From contig NZ_BSVB01000001.1 of assembly GCF_030161895.1 (NCBI RefSeq), forward strand, positions 1,674,001 through 1,738,000: a DNA stretch of 64,000 nt, read 5' to 3'. A model generated the notes under the pieces. The model was not told the DNA's origin, ran no database searches, and saw nothing but the letters and a program-made list of their open reading frames with translations. The position numbers and the translations under genes are program-made. This DNA is from Pseudolysinimonas kribbensis. GTDB taxonomy: Bacteria > Actinomycetota > Actinomycetes > Actinomycetales > Microbacteriaceae. Positions 38,523 to 47,305 of the stretch are shown here, in pieces (the first letter of the stretch is position 1; every line of letters begins with the position of its first letter).

Positions 38523-40178
38523 GACCCACGAGCGGCCTCACCTTCGGTGGCCGGTACCAGCTCGGCAACCGCATCGCGATCGGCGGCATGGGCGAGGTCT
38601 GGCAGGCCACCGACCTCGTGATCGGTCGCACCGTCGCGATCAAGATCCTCAAGGACGAGTACCTCGGCGACCCCGGATTCCTGGAGCGCTTCCGCGCCGA
38701 GGCCCGGCACGCCGCGCTCGTCAACCACGAGGGCATCGCGAACGTCTTCGACTACGGCGAGGAGGACGGCTCGGCGTTCCTCGTCATGGAGCTCGTGCCC
38801 GGCGAGGCGCTCAGCTCGATCCTCGAGCGCGAGCACGTGCTGCCCACCGACCGGGTGCTCGACATCGTCGCGCAGACGGCATCCGCCCTGCAGGCGGCGC
38901 ACCAGGCCGGCCTCGTGCACCGCGACATCAAGCCCGGCAATCTGCTGATCACGCCCGACGGCCGGGTCAAGATCACCGACTTCGGCATCGCCCGGATCGC
39001 CGACCAGGTGCCGCTGACCGCGACCGGCCAGGTGATGGGCACGGTCCAATACCTGTCGCCGGAGCAGGCGAGCGGGCATCCCGCCTCCCCGCGACCGACA
39101 TCTACTCGCTCGGGATCGTCGCCTACGAGAGCCTCGCCGGCCGCCGGCCCTTCACGGGCGAGTCGCAGGTGGCCATCGCGATGGCGCAGATCAACGAGGC
39201 GCCCCCGGAGCTGCCGGTCACGATCGCCGAGCCGGTGCGCAACCTGGTCTACGCCTGCATCGCGAAGCGCCCGGAGGACCGGCCCGCGACGGCCGCACAC
39301 CTCGCCCGGGCCGCCCAGGCGCTGCGCCGCGGGGATGTCGCCGGCGCGGTCGCCGCCGTCCCGGGTGTCGCCGGCCACGACCCGGTCTCCTCGTTCGCCG
39401 CCGACACCTCGGCGGCCACGCGGCTGCTGCCGGCCGGCGCCGCGGCCGGCGCGGTCGGCGCGGTCGCGACCCCGGGCCCCACCACCCAGACGATCCGGCG
39501 CCGCAATCCGTGGACCTGGCCGCTCATCGCGATCGTCTCGGTGCTCGCGGTCGCGCTCATCGCGATCATCATCGTGCTGCTCATCCGGCCGACCGGGCAG
39601 GCGGCGCCGACCTCGTCGCACACCACCCAGAGCAGGACGCCGACCCCCACCCCCACCCCGACGGCCACGTCGCACCTCATCAACGAGGAGGACTACGTCG
39701 GCAAGCCCTACGACCAGGTGGCCGCGGCCCTGGGCGTCCTCGGCTACGCCGTCGACCGGCAGGACGGCCCCGCCGCGACCACCCCGAACGACGAGGGCAA
39801 GGTCTCCGGACTGAACCCGACGGGCAACGTGGAGAAGGGCAAGACCATCAAGGTCTACGTCTACGGGCCGTACCCGGGCGCTCCGGCTCCGTCGGCCGCG
39901 ACCGCCCCCGCGGGGCCGCAGCACGGCACCATCACGATCGCCTGGACGCCGTACACCAGCTGCCCCTCCGGGTTCCCCTCTCCGGTTACGTCTTCAACGG
40001 AGGCGACGCGAGCGGCTACACGATCCCGTCCGGCAACACCGTCGACAAGACGGCGCAGAGCGTGGACATCGAGCTGAGCACCACCGCCACCTCGGCGACG
40101 GTGACCTACCAGGCCAGCTGCGGATCGGCCGGCCTGCAGTCGGCCGTGTCGAGTCCGCTCAACATCCCGATCGGCTGA
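38519..40178 (+). CDS. pknA: PknA-type Ser/Thr kinase with one PASTA domain
   Basis: The kinase domain (residues 8-270) has the glycine loop [13 protein letters not shown], Lys in [16 protein letters not shown] and DFGIARI. A membrane helix (residues about 338-360) follows, then a Ser/Thr/Pro linker, a PASTA domain (about 385-455) and a C-terminal domain with cysteines in TSCPSG and QASCGS. Two single bases are missing, in CCCC 39087-39090 and GGG 39970-39972. Mycobacterial PknA lacks PASTA repeats, so the extracellular part differs from the textbook case. Overlaps pbpA by ATGA. Confidence 0.92.
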
Positions 40179-40240
40179 CGCGACGCGACGGACGCGGAGG
40201 AACGTCCCATTACACTGATGCGGACGTCGAGGAGGAACGC

Positions 40241-41976
40241 GTGACCGATCAGGAGGTGACTCCCGACGTCCGCATCATCGCCGGACGCTACCGGCTGGGG
40301 GCGCTGCTCGGTCACGGCGGCATGGCCGACGTGTATGCCGGCACGGATGCCCGCCTCGGCCGGCAGGTCGCGGTCAAGCTGCTGAAGCCCTCCCTCGCCA
40401 ACGACCCGTCGTTCCGCACCCGGTTCCGGCAGGAGGCCCAGTCCGCGGCCCGGATGGCGCACCCGACGATCGTGCGCGTCTTCGATGCCGGCGAAGAGAC
40501 GGTGCGCGAGGCGAGCGGCATCGAGGTGCAGGTGCCGTTCATCGTCATGGAGCGCGTCGAGGGCACCCTCCTCAAGGACCTCATCGCCCGCGGCCCCGTG
40601 CCGCCGGCCGAGGCCGTCAAGCTGGTGGACGGCATCCTGACCGCGCTCGAGTACTCGCACCGCGCGGGGTCGTGCACCGCGACATCAAGCCGGGCAACGT
40701 CATGGTCACGCCGTCCGGCCAGGTCAAGGTCATGGACTTCGGCATCGCCCGGGCGATCTCCGACTCGTCGGCGACGATCGCCCAGACCAGCGCGATCCTC
40801 GGCACGGCGCAGTACTTCTCGCCCGAGCAGGCCCGCGGCGACGCGATCGATGCGCGCACCGACCTCTACTCGACCGGCGTCGTGCTGTACGAGCTGCTCA
40901 CCGGCCGGCCGCCCTTCCGCGGTGATACGGCGGTCGCCGTCGCCTACCAGCACATCAGCGAAGCGCCCGTCCCGCCTCATTCGCTCAATCCCTCGATCTC
41001 ACCGGCGCTGAACGCGGTCGTGATGCGCGCGCTCGCCAAGAACAAGGACGAGCGCTTCCAGTCGGCCTCGGATTTCAAGGCCGACCTCGACATCGCCTCG
41101 ACCGGCAAGGTGCCCGATCGCGTTCCCGCGGGTGACGACTTCAACGCCACCCTGTTCGGGGTCAGCCCGAACTCCACCGCGGCGTCGTCGGCGACCCTTC
41201 GCCGCCTAGCGGAGGACGGCAACGACTCCGCCCCGCGCACCCAGAGCCGGCCACCGGTCGCCTGGATCTGGGGCGGCATCGCGGTGATGGCGGTCATCGT
41301 CGTCGCGGCCCTCGTCTGGGTCTTCAGCCTCACCCCGCAAAACCTCGTGGGCGCCGGTGCGCAGACCGAGGTCCCGAATGTGATCGGGCTCGAGAAGGGC
41401 GCGGCCGAGAAGAAGCTCGAGAAGGCCAACCTCAAGGTGAACGAGGTCACCCAGTCCAGCGACAAGATCCAGCCGGACCACGTGATCTCGCTCACCCCGA
41501 AGGCCGGCACGAAGGTGGTGCCCGGTCAGCAGGTCGAGGTCGTCGTCTCGACGGGTCCCGCGACCGTCACGCTCCCGGGGCTGGTCTACAAGACGCAGGA
41601 TGACGCGCAGACCGCGATCAAGGCCGCCGGCCTGGTCGTCGGCGAGATCCGGTCGCAGGATTCGCCGTCCGTGGCGAAGGGAGCGGTCGTCGGCGCGCAG
41701 GTCGACGGCCTCGAGGGCATCCAGACGACGAGTGTGCAGGTGCCCGAGGGCAAGAAGGTCAACCTCATCGTCTCCACCGGCAACGTCAACGCCCCGGATC
41801 AGCGAGGGCAGTCGTTCACGGCGGCGCGGGATCTGCTGAGCGGCCCCGACTACCAGCTGCAGGTCAAGCTGGTCGCCGACGGCTCGTGCTCCGGCGGCAA
41901 CGTGACGGCGCAGTCGGCGATCGGCGAGGTGCCGCAGAAGTCGGCCGTGACGATCACCTACTGCTCGGGCGGCTGA
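40241..41976 (+). CDS. pknB: PknB-type Ser/Thr kinase with PASTA repeats
   Basis: The kinase domain (residues 10-275) has [29 protein letters not shown] and MDFGIARA. A membrane helix near residue 345 is followed by three PASTA-type repeats (VPNVIGLEKGAAEKKL, LPGLVYKTQDDAQTAI, NAPDQRGQSFTAARDLL) that in the family bind muropeptides or lipid II. It starts with GTG behind GGAGGAAC. One base is missing in the GGGG run at 40666-40669, just before the catalytic loop; restoring it gives about 578 residues. Last gene of the operon. Confidence 0.94.
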
Positions 41977-41984
41977 CCCGCCCG
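41966..41984. terminator. Hairpin between converging pknB and the small membrane protein
   Basis: CGGGCGG (41966-41972) pairs with CCGCCCG (41978-41984) around a 5-nt loop. It overlaps the pknB stop and ends one base before the stop of the opposing gene, so it can serve both directions. Confidence 0.5.
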
Positions 41985-42149
41985 CTAGTGCGAGGTGCGG
42001 ACCGTGACGTCCTGCGGGGCGACGAAGGTCTGCACCCACGGGAACACCCAGAACACCAGGGCCGCGATGATCGCCGCCACGGCGACGAGCACGATCAGCA
42101 GCCGCACCCACCAGGGCCCGGGGAGCACTCGCCACAGGGCCGCGTACAT
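41985..42149 (-). CDS. Small single-helix membrane protein coupled to the sortase
   Basis: This 54-residue protein, MYAALWRVLPGPWWVRLL followed by one hydrophobic helix and a polar tail ending TVRTSH, is too short for most gene finders. It overlaps the sortase stop codon by one base (TGATG), and the WRVLPGPWW opening looks conserved in this position in actinobacteria. A role as a sortase or division accessory is inferred from the coupling only. Confidence 0.75.
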   Translation of the reverse strand: MYAALWRVLPGPWWVRLLIVLVAVAAIIAALVFWVFPWVQTFVAPQDVTVRTSH

Positions 42150-42984
42150 CACTTCTTCCCTTCGTACACGTCGGCGATCTCGGCGGGCGCCCCGTGATCC
42201 GGCTTCGCGTCGTCGCGCGGGATGAACTTGTCGAAGTCGCCGTAGGCGATGATGCGCTCGGCCGTCGAATAGAACGGGTTGCAGCTCGTGAGCGTGATCA
42301 TCCGGTCGACGGCCTGCACACCGGGCACCTCGGGCACCGGGTCGATGACGCCGACCTCGGTGGGCTGCACGTACTGCAGGTTGCGGAACGAGTACTGGTA
42401 CCAGCCGTCGATCGTCTCGACGTAGATGTGATCGCCGACGTGCAGCTGGTGGATGAGGTGCAGGTTGCCGCCGTACGCGGAGCGGTGCGCCGCGATCGCG
42501 AAGTTGCCCACGTCGCCCGGCATCTGCGTGGTCGGGTAGTGGCCGAGGTTGTTCTTGTTGAGCACGGCGGAGGCACCGACGCCCTGCGCGATCGGCCGCA
42601 CGTACAACGGCTGACCGGCCTGGTTCCAGCGCGGCACGATCAGGTTCGCGAACCGCTGCGCGTTCGCGGGGGCCTTGGCGACCGGAATGGTCGTGGAGCT
42701 GGCCGGCTTGGTGTTCGCCTTGGTGGCATCCCACTTCTGCGACTGCTGGAGCGCCTGATCGTGCAGCTGGCCCCCGACGATGATGTCCTGCAGCCAGAGC
42801 TGCCAGCCGAGGAACATGAGCACGAGCACACCGGCCGTGATGAGCACTTCGCCCAGCACGCCGACGACGGAGATGCGGCGCCGCGGCCGGCCGTTCGCGC
42901 TGCGCACGCCGGTGGATCGACGTCCTCTCCTCGGGCGCGCGGCGGCCCGCTGGGCCGGGGCGCCGTCCCCTCGGGCTCGGTCAT
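42149..42984 (-). CDS. Class E sortase
   Basis: A membrane anchor (residues about 40-62) precedes the sortase barrel. The catalytic His is in FAIAAHRSAYGG, the Cys in ITLTSCNPFYST, and the Arg is expected near ERIIAYGDF. TLTSC and the N-terminal anchor match class E, which recognises LAXTG; the LAITG protein at 3082-5353 is a candidate substrate. The open frame starts only at a GTG at 42907; restoring one base at GG 42911-42912 extends it to ATG 42984 with a proline-rich cytoplasmic N-terminus. Divergent from crgA. Confidence 0.88.
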
Positions 42985-43048
42985 GTGCTGCATCATACGG
43001 CGCAGGCGGCAGCCGCCGGCTGGGAGAACGGTCGACTACACTGCGGGC

Positions 43049-43291
43049 ATGGCCCGACCCACGACCCGCAGCAAGAGCGAGCCTTCGGACGAGACCCGGG
43101 GTGAGAGCGCACCCAACCCGGTGTGGTTCCGCCCGGTGATGTTCGGCTTCATGTTGGTCGGGCTGGCGTGGATCATCGTCTTCTACCTCAGCAACCAGCA
43201 GTGGCCGATTCCGCAGCTGGCCAACTGGAACATCCTGGTGGGCTTCGGGATCATGTTCATCGGCTTCCTGATGACGACCCGCTGGCGCTGA
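43049..43291 (+). CDS. crgA: Cell division protein CrgA
   Basis: The 80-residue protein has two membrane helices (about 30-50 and 58-76) and the family pattern NPVWFRPVMFGFMLVGLAWIIVFYLS, with WNILVGFGIMFIGFLMTTRWR at the end. CrgA is an actinobacterial divisome protein that interacts with FtsZ, PbpA and FtsI. It converges with the rhomboid gene and diverges from the sortase. Confidence 0.95.
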   Translation: MARPTTRSKSEPSDETRGESAPNPVWFRPVMFGFMLVGLAWIIVFYLSNQQWPIPQLANWNILVGFGIMFIGFLMTTRWR

Positions 43292-43307
43292 ATCACACCG
43301 CTGTCAT

Positions 43308-43326
43308 TCGTCCACACTGTGGACGA
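43308..43326. terminator. Hairpin between converging crgA and rhomboid genes
   Basis: TCGTCCAC (43308-43315) pairs perfectly with GTGGACGA (43319-43326) over a 3-nt loop, 16 bp after the crgA stop. It is a probable bidirectional terminator without a U-tract. Confidence 0.5.
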
Positions 43327-43344
43327 GCCTGTGGATAGGTCGCT

Positions 43345-44262
43345 CTAGAAGTACTGCGCTCGTTCGGTGACCACGCACGCGACGGTGATCAGCACGAGCA
43401 GGATCGCGATGCCCGCGACGATCGCGACCTGCACCGAGCGCGGCCGATTGCGCCTCGTGCGCAGGAACACGTAGCCGATCGCGAGCCCGGTCAGCAGGCC
43501 GCCGAGGTGGGCCTCCCATGCGATGCCCGGCACGAAGAAGCTGATCGCCAGGTTCGCGACGACGACGATGAGCAGTTGCATCGACTGCACGCCCATCGCC
43601 GTGCGCAGCGCGATGATCGCGCCCAGCAGGCCGAAGATCGCGCCCGAGGCGCCGAGCGCGGAGGACGGCGAGAGCAGAGTGCCGAGCCACTGCGCCGACG
43701 CGTGACCCGAGACGACCCACAGCTGGTAGACGAGGACGACACCGACGCTCCCGCCGAGAGCCGTCACGAGGTACAGCGCGAGGTAGCGCAACCGGCCGAG
43801 GAACCGCTCGAGCGCCGGCCCGAAGATGAACAGGGCGTAGAGGTTGAAGAGGATGTGCAGGAAGGACTGCGGGGAGTGCAGGAAGGCGGAGGTGATCATC
43901 CGCCACGGCTCGCTCGCCACGAGCCGCGGGTCGAGCACGCCGGCGTTGGTCACGAGCCCGCCGCTGACCAGCTGACCGATGTAGACGACGAGGCAGAGGG
44001 CCATCATCACGTAGGTGACGACCGGCACGCCCTGCGGCAGCAGCCGGCGCGCGTAGCCGCCGGGGCCTCCCGCGCGCGTCGCCGCGACGGATGCCCGGCC
44101 CTCACGCATGCACTCGGGGCAGAGCACGCCGACCGGCGCCGGCGTCTGACAGTCCGGGCAGATCGTGCGGCCGCAGCGCTGGCAGTGGATGAAGCTCTGC
44201 CGGTCGCGATGCCGGTAGCAGGTCGCCGACTGGGTCTCCTCGAGCGGCGCGGGGGTGCTCAC
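43345..44262 (-). CDS. Rhomboid intramembrane serine protease with zinc-ribbon N-terminus
   Basis: Residues 10-50 form a cytoplasmic cysteine cluster (CYRHRDRQSFIHCQRCGRTICPDC ... CPEC, in two pieces). Six or seven membrane helices follow, with the full rhomboid catalytic set: HILFN (oxyanion Asn), GASGAIFGLLGA (nucleophile Ser) and His in AWEAHLGGLLTG. It should cut membrane proteins within the bilayer. The GTG start at 44262 overlaps the stop of the paralogous gene upstream (GTGA). Confidence 0.92.
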   Translation of the reverse strand: MSTPAPLEETQSATCYRHRDRQSFIHCQRCGRTICPDCQTPAPVGVLCPECMREGRASVAATRAGGPGGYARRLLPQGVPVVTYVMMALCLVVYIGQLVSGGLVTNAGVLDPRLVASEPWRMITSAFLHSPQSFLHILFNLYALFIFGPALERFLGRLRYLALYLVTALGGSVGVVLVYQLWVVSGHASAQWLGTLLSPSSALGASGAIFGLLGAIIALRTAMGVQSMQLLIVVVANLAISFFVPGIAWEAHLGGLLTGLAIGYVFLRTRRNRPRSVQVAIVAGIAILLVLITVACVVTERAQYF

Positions 44263-45182
44263 AGCAGCCCTCGCACGATCGCGATGACGACGAGCACGGC
44301 GAGCCCGCCCGCGATGAGGCCGTAGGGCACGCGCCGGCTGCGGTGCTCCTCGAAGCGGCGCTCGATGAAGGCGGCACCGGTACCCCCGAGGATGCCGCCG
44401 ACGATCGCCGGCAGCAGGGCGGGGCTGAGGATGAGCGTGATGAGCACGTAGACGCCGATCATCACGAGCAGCTGGGTGCGCAGCCCCGGTGAGGACCACA
44501 CCTGGATCAGCGTCGCGCCGAACAGGCCGTAGATGATGCCGTACAGGCCGTATCCCGGGTAGCCCACGATGACCGCGGCGGCCGCCCCTGCGATCCCGGC
44601 GGCGAGCAGCACGACGACGAAACGGCGTCGCCCGAGCTGTCGTTCGGCGAGCGGGGCCGTGAGCAGGAACACGAGCACGCTCAGCACGAAGCTGAGCACC
44701 CCCGCGAGACTCGCCCCCGGCGCGCTCGCGATCGACGCCGTGACGAAGCGCCACACCTGCCAGCCGAGGCCGGGGAGGGCGACGAGCCACAGGCTCAGCA
44801 CCGGGGTGAAGAGCCCGACCAGCCACACCGCCGTCGCGATCGCCGCCGTCGCCCAGCTGATGACCGGGCTCTCGTCGCCGGGGCGCAGCATCCCGAGCGC
44901 GACGCGCTGCCAGGCCGGACGGTCGTCCAGAACGGCGCCGGAGCGGACGCGGACCCGCTTGCGCTTGACCGGCTTGGGTGCGGGCCGCGGACCGGAGGCC
45001 GGGGTCCACTGCACCGAGCCGCCGAGCTCTTCGATGCACGTCGGGCACCGCACGCCCTGCGGCGTGAGGATCTGGCATTCGGGGCAGATCGTGCGGCCGC
45101 ACCGCTCGCACAGCGTCCAGCTGGTGCGGTCGGGATGGCGGTAGCAGACCGAGGCATCCACCTCGGGGCCGACCCCGCTCAT
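44259..45182 (-). CDS. Rhomboid-like protein without the catalytic serine
   Basis: The 307-residue protein has the same N-terminal layout as its neighbour (CYRHPDRTSWTLCERCGRTICPEC, then CPTC) and a similar set of membrane helices, but the serine motif is replaced by GYGLYGIIYGLFGA, with Tyr in the Ser position of GxSG. The His helix is also not recognisable (TGAAFIERRFEEH). It is therefore probably a pseudoprotease translated together with the active rhomboid. Starts with ATG at 45182, 10 bp after ppiA. Confidence 0.82.
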   Translation of the reverse strand: MSGVGPEVDASVCYRHPDRTSWTLCERCGRTICPECQILTPQGVRCPTCIEELGGSVQWTPASGPRPAPKPVKRKRVRVRSGAVLDDRPAWQRVALGMLRPGDESPVISWATAAIATAVWLVGLFTPVLSLWLVALPGLGWQVWRFVTASIASAPGASLAGVLSFVLSVLVFLLTAPLAERQLGRRRFVVVLLAAGIAGAAAAVIVGYPGYGLYGIIYGLFGATLIQVWSSPGLRTQLLVMIGVYVLITLILSPALLPAIVGGILGGTGAAFIERRFEEHRSRRVPYGLIAGGLAVLVVIAIVRGLL

Positions 45183-45192
45183 GGGGTGGCCG

Positions 45193-45731
45193 CTAGACCG
45201 GCGTGACGTCGACGCTCTGGATGACGACGTCGTCCAGCGGCTTGTCGCGCCCGTCGGTCGACACGCCCTCGATCTCGTCGACGACCTTCTTCGACGCGTC
45301 GTCGGCGACCTCGCCGAAGATCGTGTGCTTGCCCTGCAGCCACTGGGTGGGCGCGGTGGTGATGAAGAACTGCGACCCGTTGGTGCCGCGCCCCATCTGA
45401 ATGCCGGCGTTCGCCATGGCGAGCACGTAGGGCTCGTTGAAGTTCAGCTCGGGGTGGATCTCGTCATCGAACTGGTACCCCGGACCGCCGATGCCCTTGC
45501 CGAGCGGGTCGCCGCCCTGGAGCATGAAGTCGCGGATGATCCGATGGAAGATCACGCCGTCGTAGAGGGCTTGCTCGTCGGCTGACCCGTCTCGGGGTCG
45601 GTCCACTCCTTGGCCCCGGTGGCGAGGCCGACGAAGTTGCCGACCGTCTTCGGTGCGTGGTTGCCGTAGAGGTTGAGCTTGATGTCGCCGTGGTTGGTGT
45701 GCAGAGTCGCGACCGCGGTGGGGGCTGGCAT
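45193..45731 (-). CDS. ppiA: Cyclophilin-type peptidyl-prolyl isomerase
   Basis: The protein is about 179 residues. The cyclophilin active-site block [26 protein letters not shown] and the tryptophan of [16 protein letters not shown] are present. No signal peptide is visible, so this is the cytoplasmic PpiA that sits near gyrA in actinobacteria. One base is missing in the GGG run at 45567-45569; restoring it joins ...GQPTSKP to LYDGVIFH. Confidence 0.94.
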
Positions 45732-45865
45732 GGTGATGATTGTGTCATGCGGGCTCCGACGATGCTCGGAGCGGATGTCCAGGCGCGGTGGAGCGTGGCC
45801 GTCGGCCCCCATGCCAGGATGGGTGCACCGGCCGCCGCGGCGGCATCCCACGGACGGAGGTCACC

Positions 45866-46234
45866 ATGGCTCTCTCCCGCAAGCGTCAGAAGGAGCTGAA
45901 GCGTCTCCGGCGCTCGGCCGAAGACCTGTGGCAGGAGCAGCGCGAGGCGATCGACCACGCCAGCACCGTGCTGCGGGAGGCCCGTCGGCAGGCGGGCAAC
46001 TACGCCCGCGAAGAGGTCGGGCCGCGCGTGCGTTCCGCCTACGACGACCGCATCCGTCCCGCGGTCGCCTCCGCGCGTCACGGCATCAGCCATGACATGC
46101 TGCCGGCCGTCTCCGGCGCCGTGGGCTCGGCCCTGGCCGTGCTCGAGGCGACCCGCGATCCCCGCGTGCGCGACGTCGTGCGCAAGGCAGCCTCGGTCAC
46201 GGACCGCATCGGAAAGGTGACCCCCTCCCCGTGA
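45866..46234 (+). CDS. Hypothetical helical protein
   Basis: The 122-residue, very basic and helical protein (SRKRQKELKRLRRSAEDLW...) has no membrane segment. An EREA/ARRQAGNYAREEVGPRV stretch looks amphipathic. The start ATG is preceded by GGAGG. Its stop overlaps the GTG of the next tiny gene (GTGA). No family was recognised; small pairs like this occur near ppiA in related bacteria. Confidence 0.7.
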   Translation: MALSRKRQKELKRLRRSAEDLWQEQREAIDHASTVLREARRQAGNYAREEVGPRVRSAYDDRIRPAVASARHGISHDMLPAVSGAVGSALAVLEATRDPRVRDVVRKAASVTDRIGKVTPSP

Positions 46235-46395
46235 AGAAGAAGACTCCGGTCGGCCGCTACATCGCGCTCGGCATCGGCGCGGTCGCGGTCGCGGGTGTGC
46301 TCTACGCCGCCTGGCAGACCCTGCGTGCGGACGACGACCTCTGGATCGAGGATCTGGGCGAGGTCGGCGCTGCCGACATCGGCGAGGATGACTAG
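46231..46395 (+). CDS. Small single-helix membrane protein
   Basis: The 54-residue protein starts with GTG overlapping the previous stop. It opens with basic KKKTPVGRY, has one hydrophobic helix (residues 10-27), and ends in an acidic tail (ADDDLWIEDLGEVGAADIGEDD). Translational coupling suggests a partnership with the helical protein upstream. The function is unknown. Confidence 0.7.
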   Translation: MKKKTPVGRYIALGIGAVAVAGVLYAAWQTLRADDDLWIEDLGEVGAADIGEDD

Positions 46396-46427
46396 CTTCT
46401 CCCGCCGCATTCGCTAGGCTCCGGCGG

Positions 46428-46922
46428 GTGAAGAACCTGCCGCTGCGCGCACGACCGATCGACATCTTCTTTCTGGTCATCTTCAGCGTGTTCATCGTCA
46501 CGTGCATCATCAGCGACTCGGTCGAGGGCCTCGGGCTCGATCAGGTGGCGGACTCGCCGAACATCCTGGTGCAGTGGAACTTCTGGTACGCGTCGAACTT
46601 CGACCCGCTCTACCAGTCGCACCCCCTCTGGCTGCGGTTCATCAGCGGCACGTCCGCCTTCGTCTATGTGATCTTCTACGTGCTGCTGATCATCTCGATC
46701 GTCAAGCGCTGGAACTGGATCCAGCTGCCGTCGGTCATCTACGCGACGATGATCATCGCGATGACCGGCATCCCGATCTTCGGCGTCGAGTTCTTCGGCG
46801 GCCCCGGCGAGCACACGCCGAACCCGGCGGTGTTCCTCGCGTTCAACCTGCCCTACATCGTGGTGCCGCTGCTGCTGCTCATCCGGATGCGCAAGCCGCT
46901 CCCGTTCACGCGCCGGTTCTGA
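46428..46922 (+). CDS. EXPERA-domain membrane protein (TMEM97/EBP-like)
   Basis: The 164-residue protein has four membrane helices. The pattern RPIDIFFLVIFSVFIV, an acidic residue in the first loop (SDSVEGL), WYASNFDPLYQSHPLWLRF and late helix residues resemble the EXPERA family, best known from eukaryotic TMEM97/sigma-2 receptor and the sterol isomerase EBP. It ends in RKPLPFTRRF. The start is GTG 46428. A function in isoprenoid or lipid handling would be an extrapolation. Confidence 0.7.
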   Translation: MKNLPLRARPIDIFFLVIFSVFIVTCIISDSVEGLGLDQVADSPNILVQWNFWYASNFDPLYQSHPLWLRFISGTSAFVYVIFYVLLIISIVKRWNWIQLPSVIYATMIIAMTGIPIFGVEFFGGPGEHTPNPAVFLAFNLPYIVVPLLLLIRMRKPLPFTRRF

Positions 46923-46928
46923 GAGCGG

Positions 46929-47207
46929 TCAGGCGCGCGGGTCGCCGCCCAGCTTGCGCACCTCGTCGTCGATCCGGTCCTGCGAGATCGGACGCGAGGT
47001 GGGCCCGAATACCGACAGCGCCGAGAACACGGTCGCGATGGCGAAACCGAACAGCGGCCACATCGGCCAGAAGTAGTCGTGGGAGCCGGTGAACGCCCAC
47101 ACCGCGATCAGCAGGATCGAGACCACGATGAAGACGGCGATCATGTACCAGAAGTCGCGTCGGGCCTTGATGCGCTTCCGGGCGACCTCGCGGATGTCCT
47201 CGCTCAC
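46929..47207 (-). CDS. 2TM-domain protein
   Basis: The 92-residue protein opens MSEDIREVARKRIKARRDFWYM and has two membrane helices (about 22-42 and 50-68) with a WPMWPLFGF turn, ending in a short charged tail. This is the bacterial 2TM domain found alone or next to sensor kinases; its function is unknown. It converges with the EXPERA gene, 6 bp apart. Confidence 0.8.
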   Translation of the reverse strand: MSEDIREVARKRIKARRDFWYMIAVFIVVSILLIAVWAFTGSHDYFWPMWPLFGFAIATVFSALSVFGPTSRPISQDRIDDEVRKLGGDPRA

Positions 47208-47305
47208 GCGGCCAGTGTAGGGGGCACGGACATTCGGCGCGCGAGGCTCGCGCTGGTCGATCGCGCGTCGAGTGCTTCAATGAGACGGAGTCGGAGGGAG
47301 CCCCG

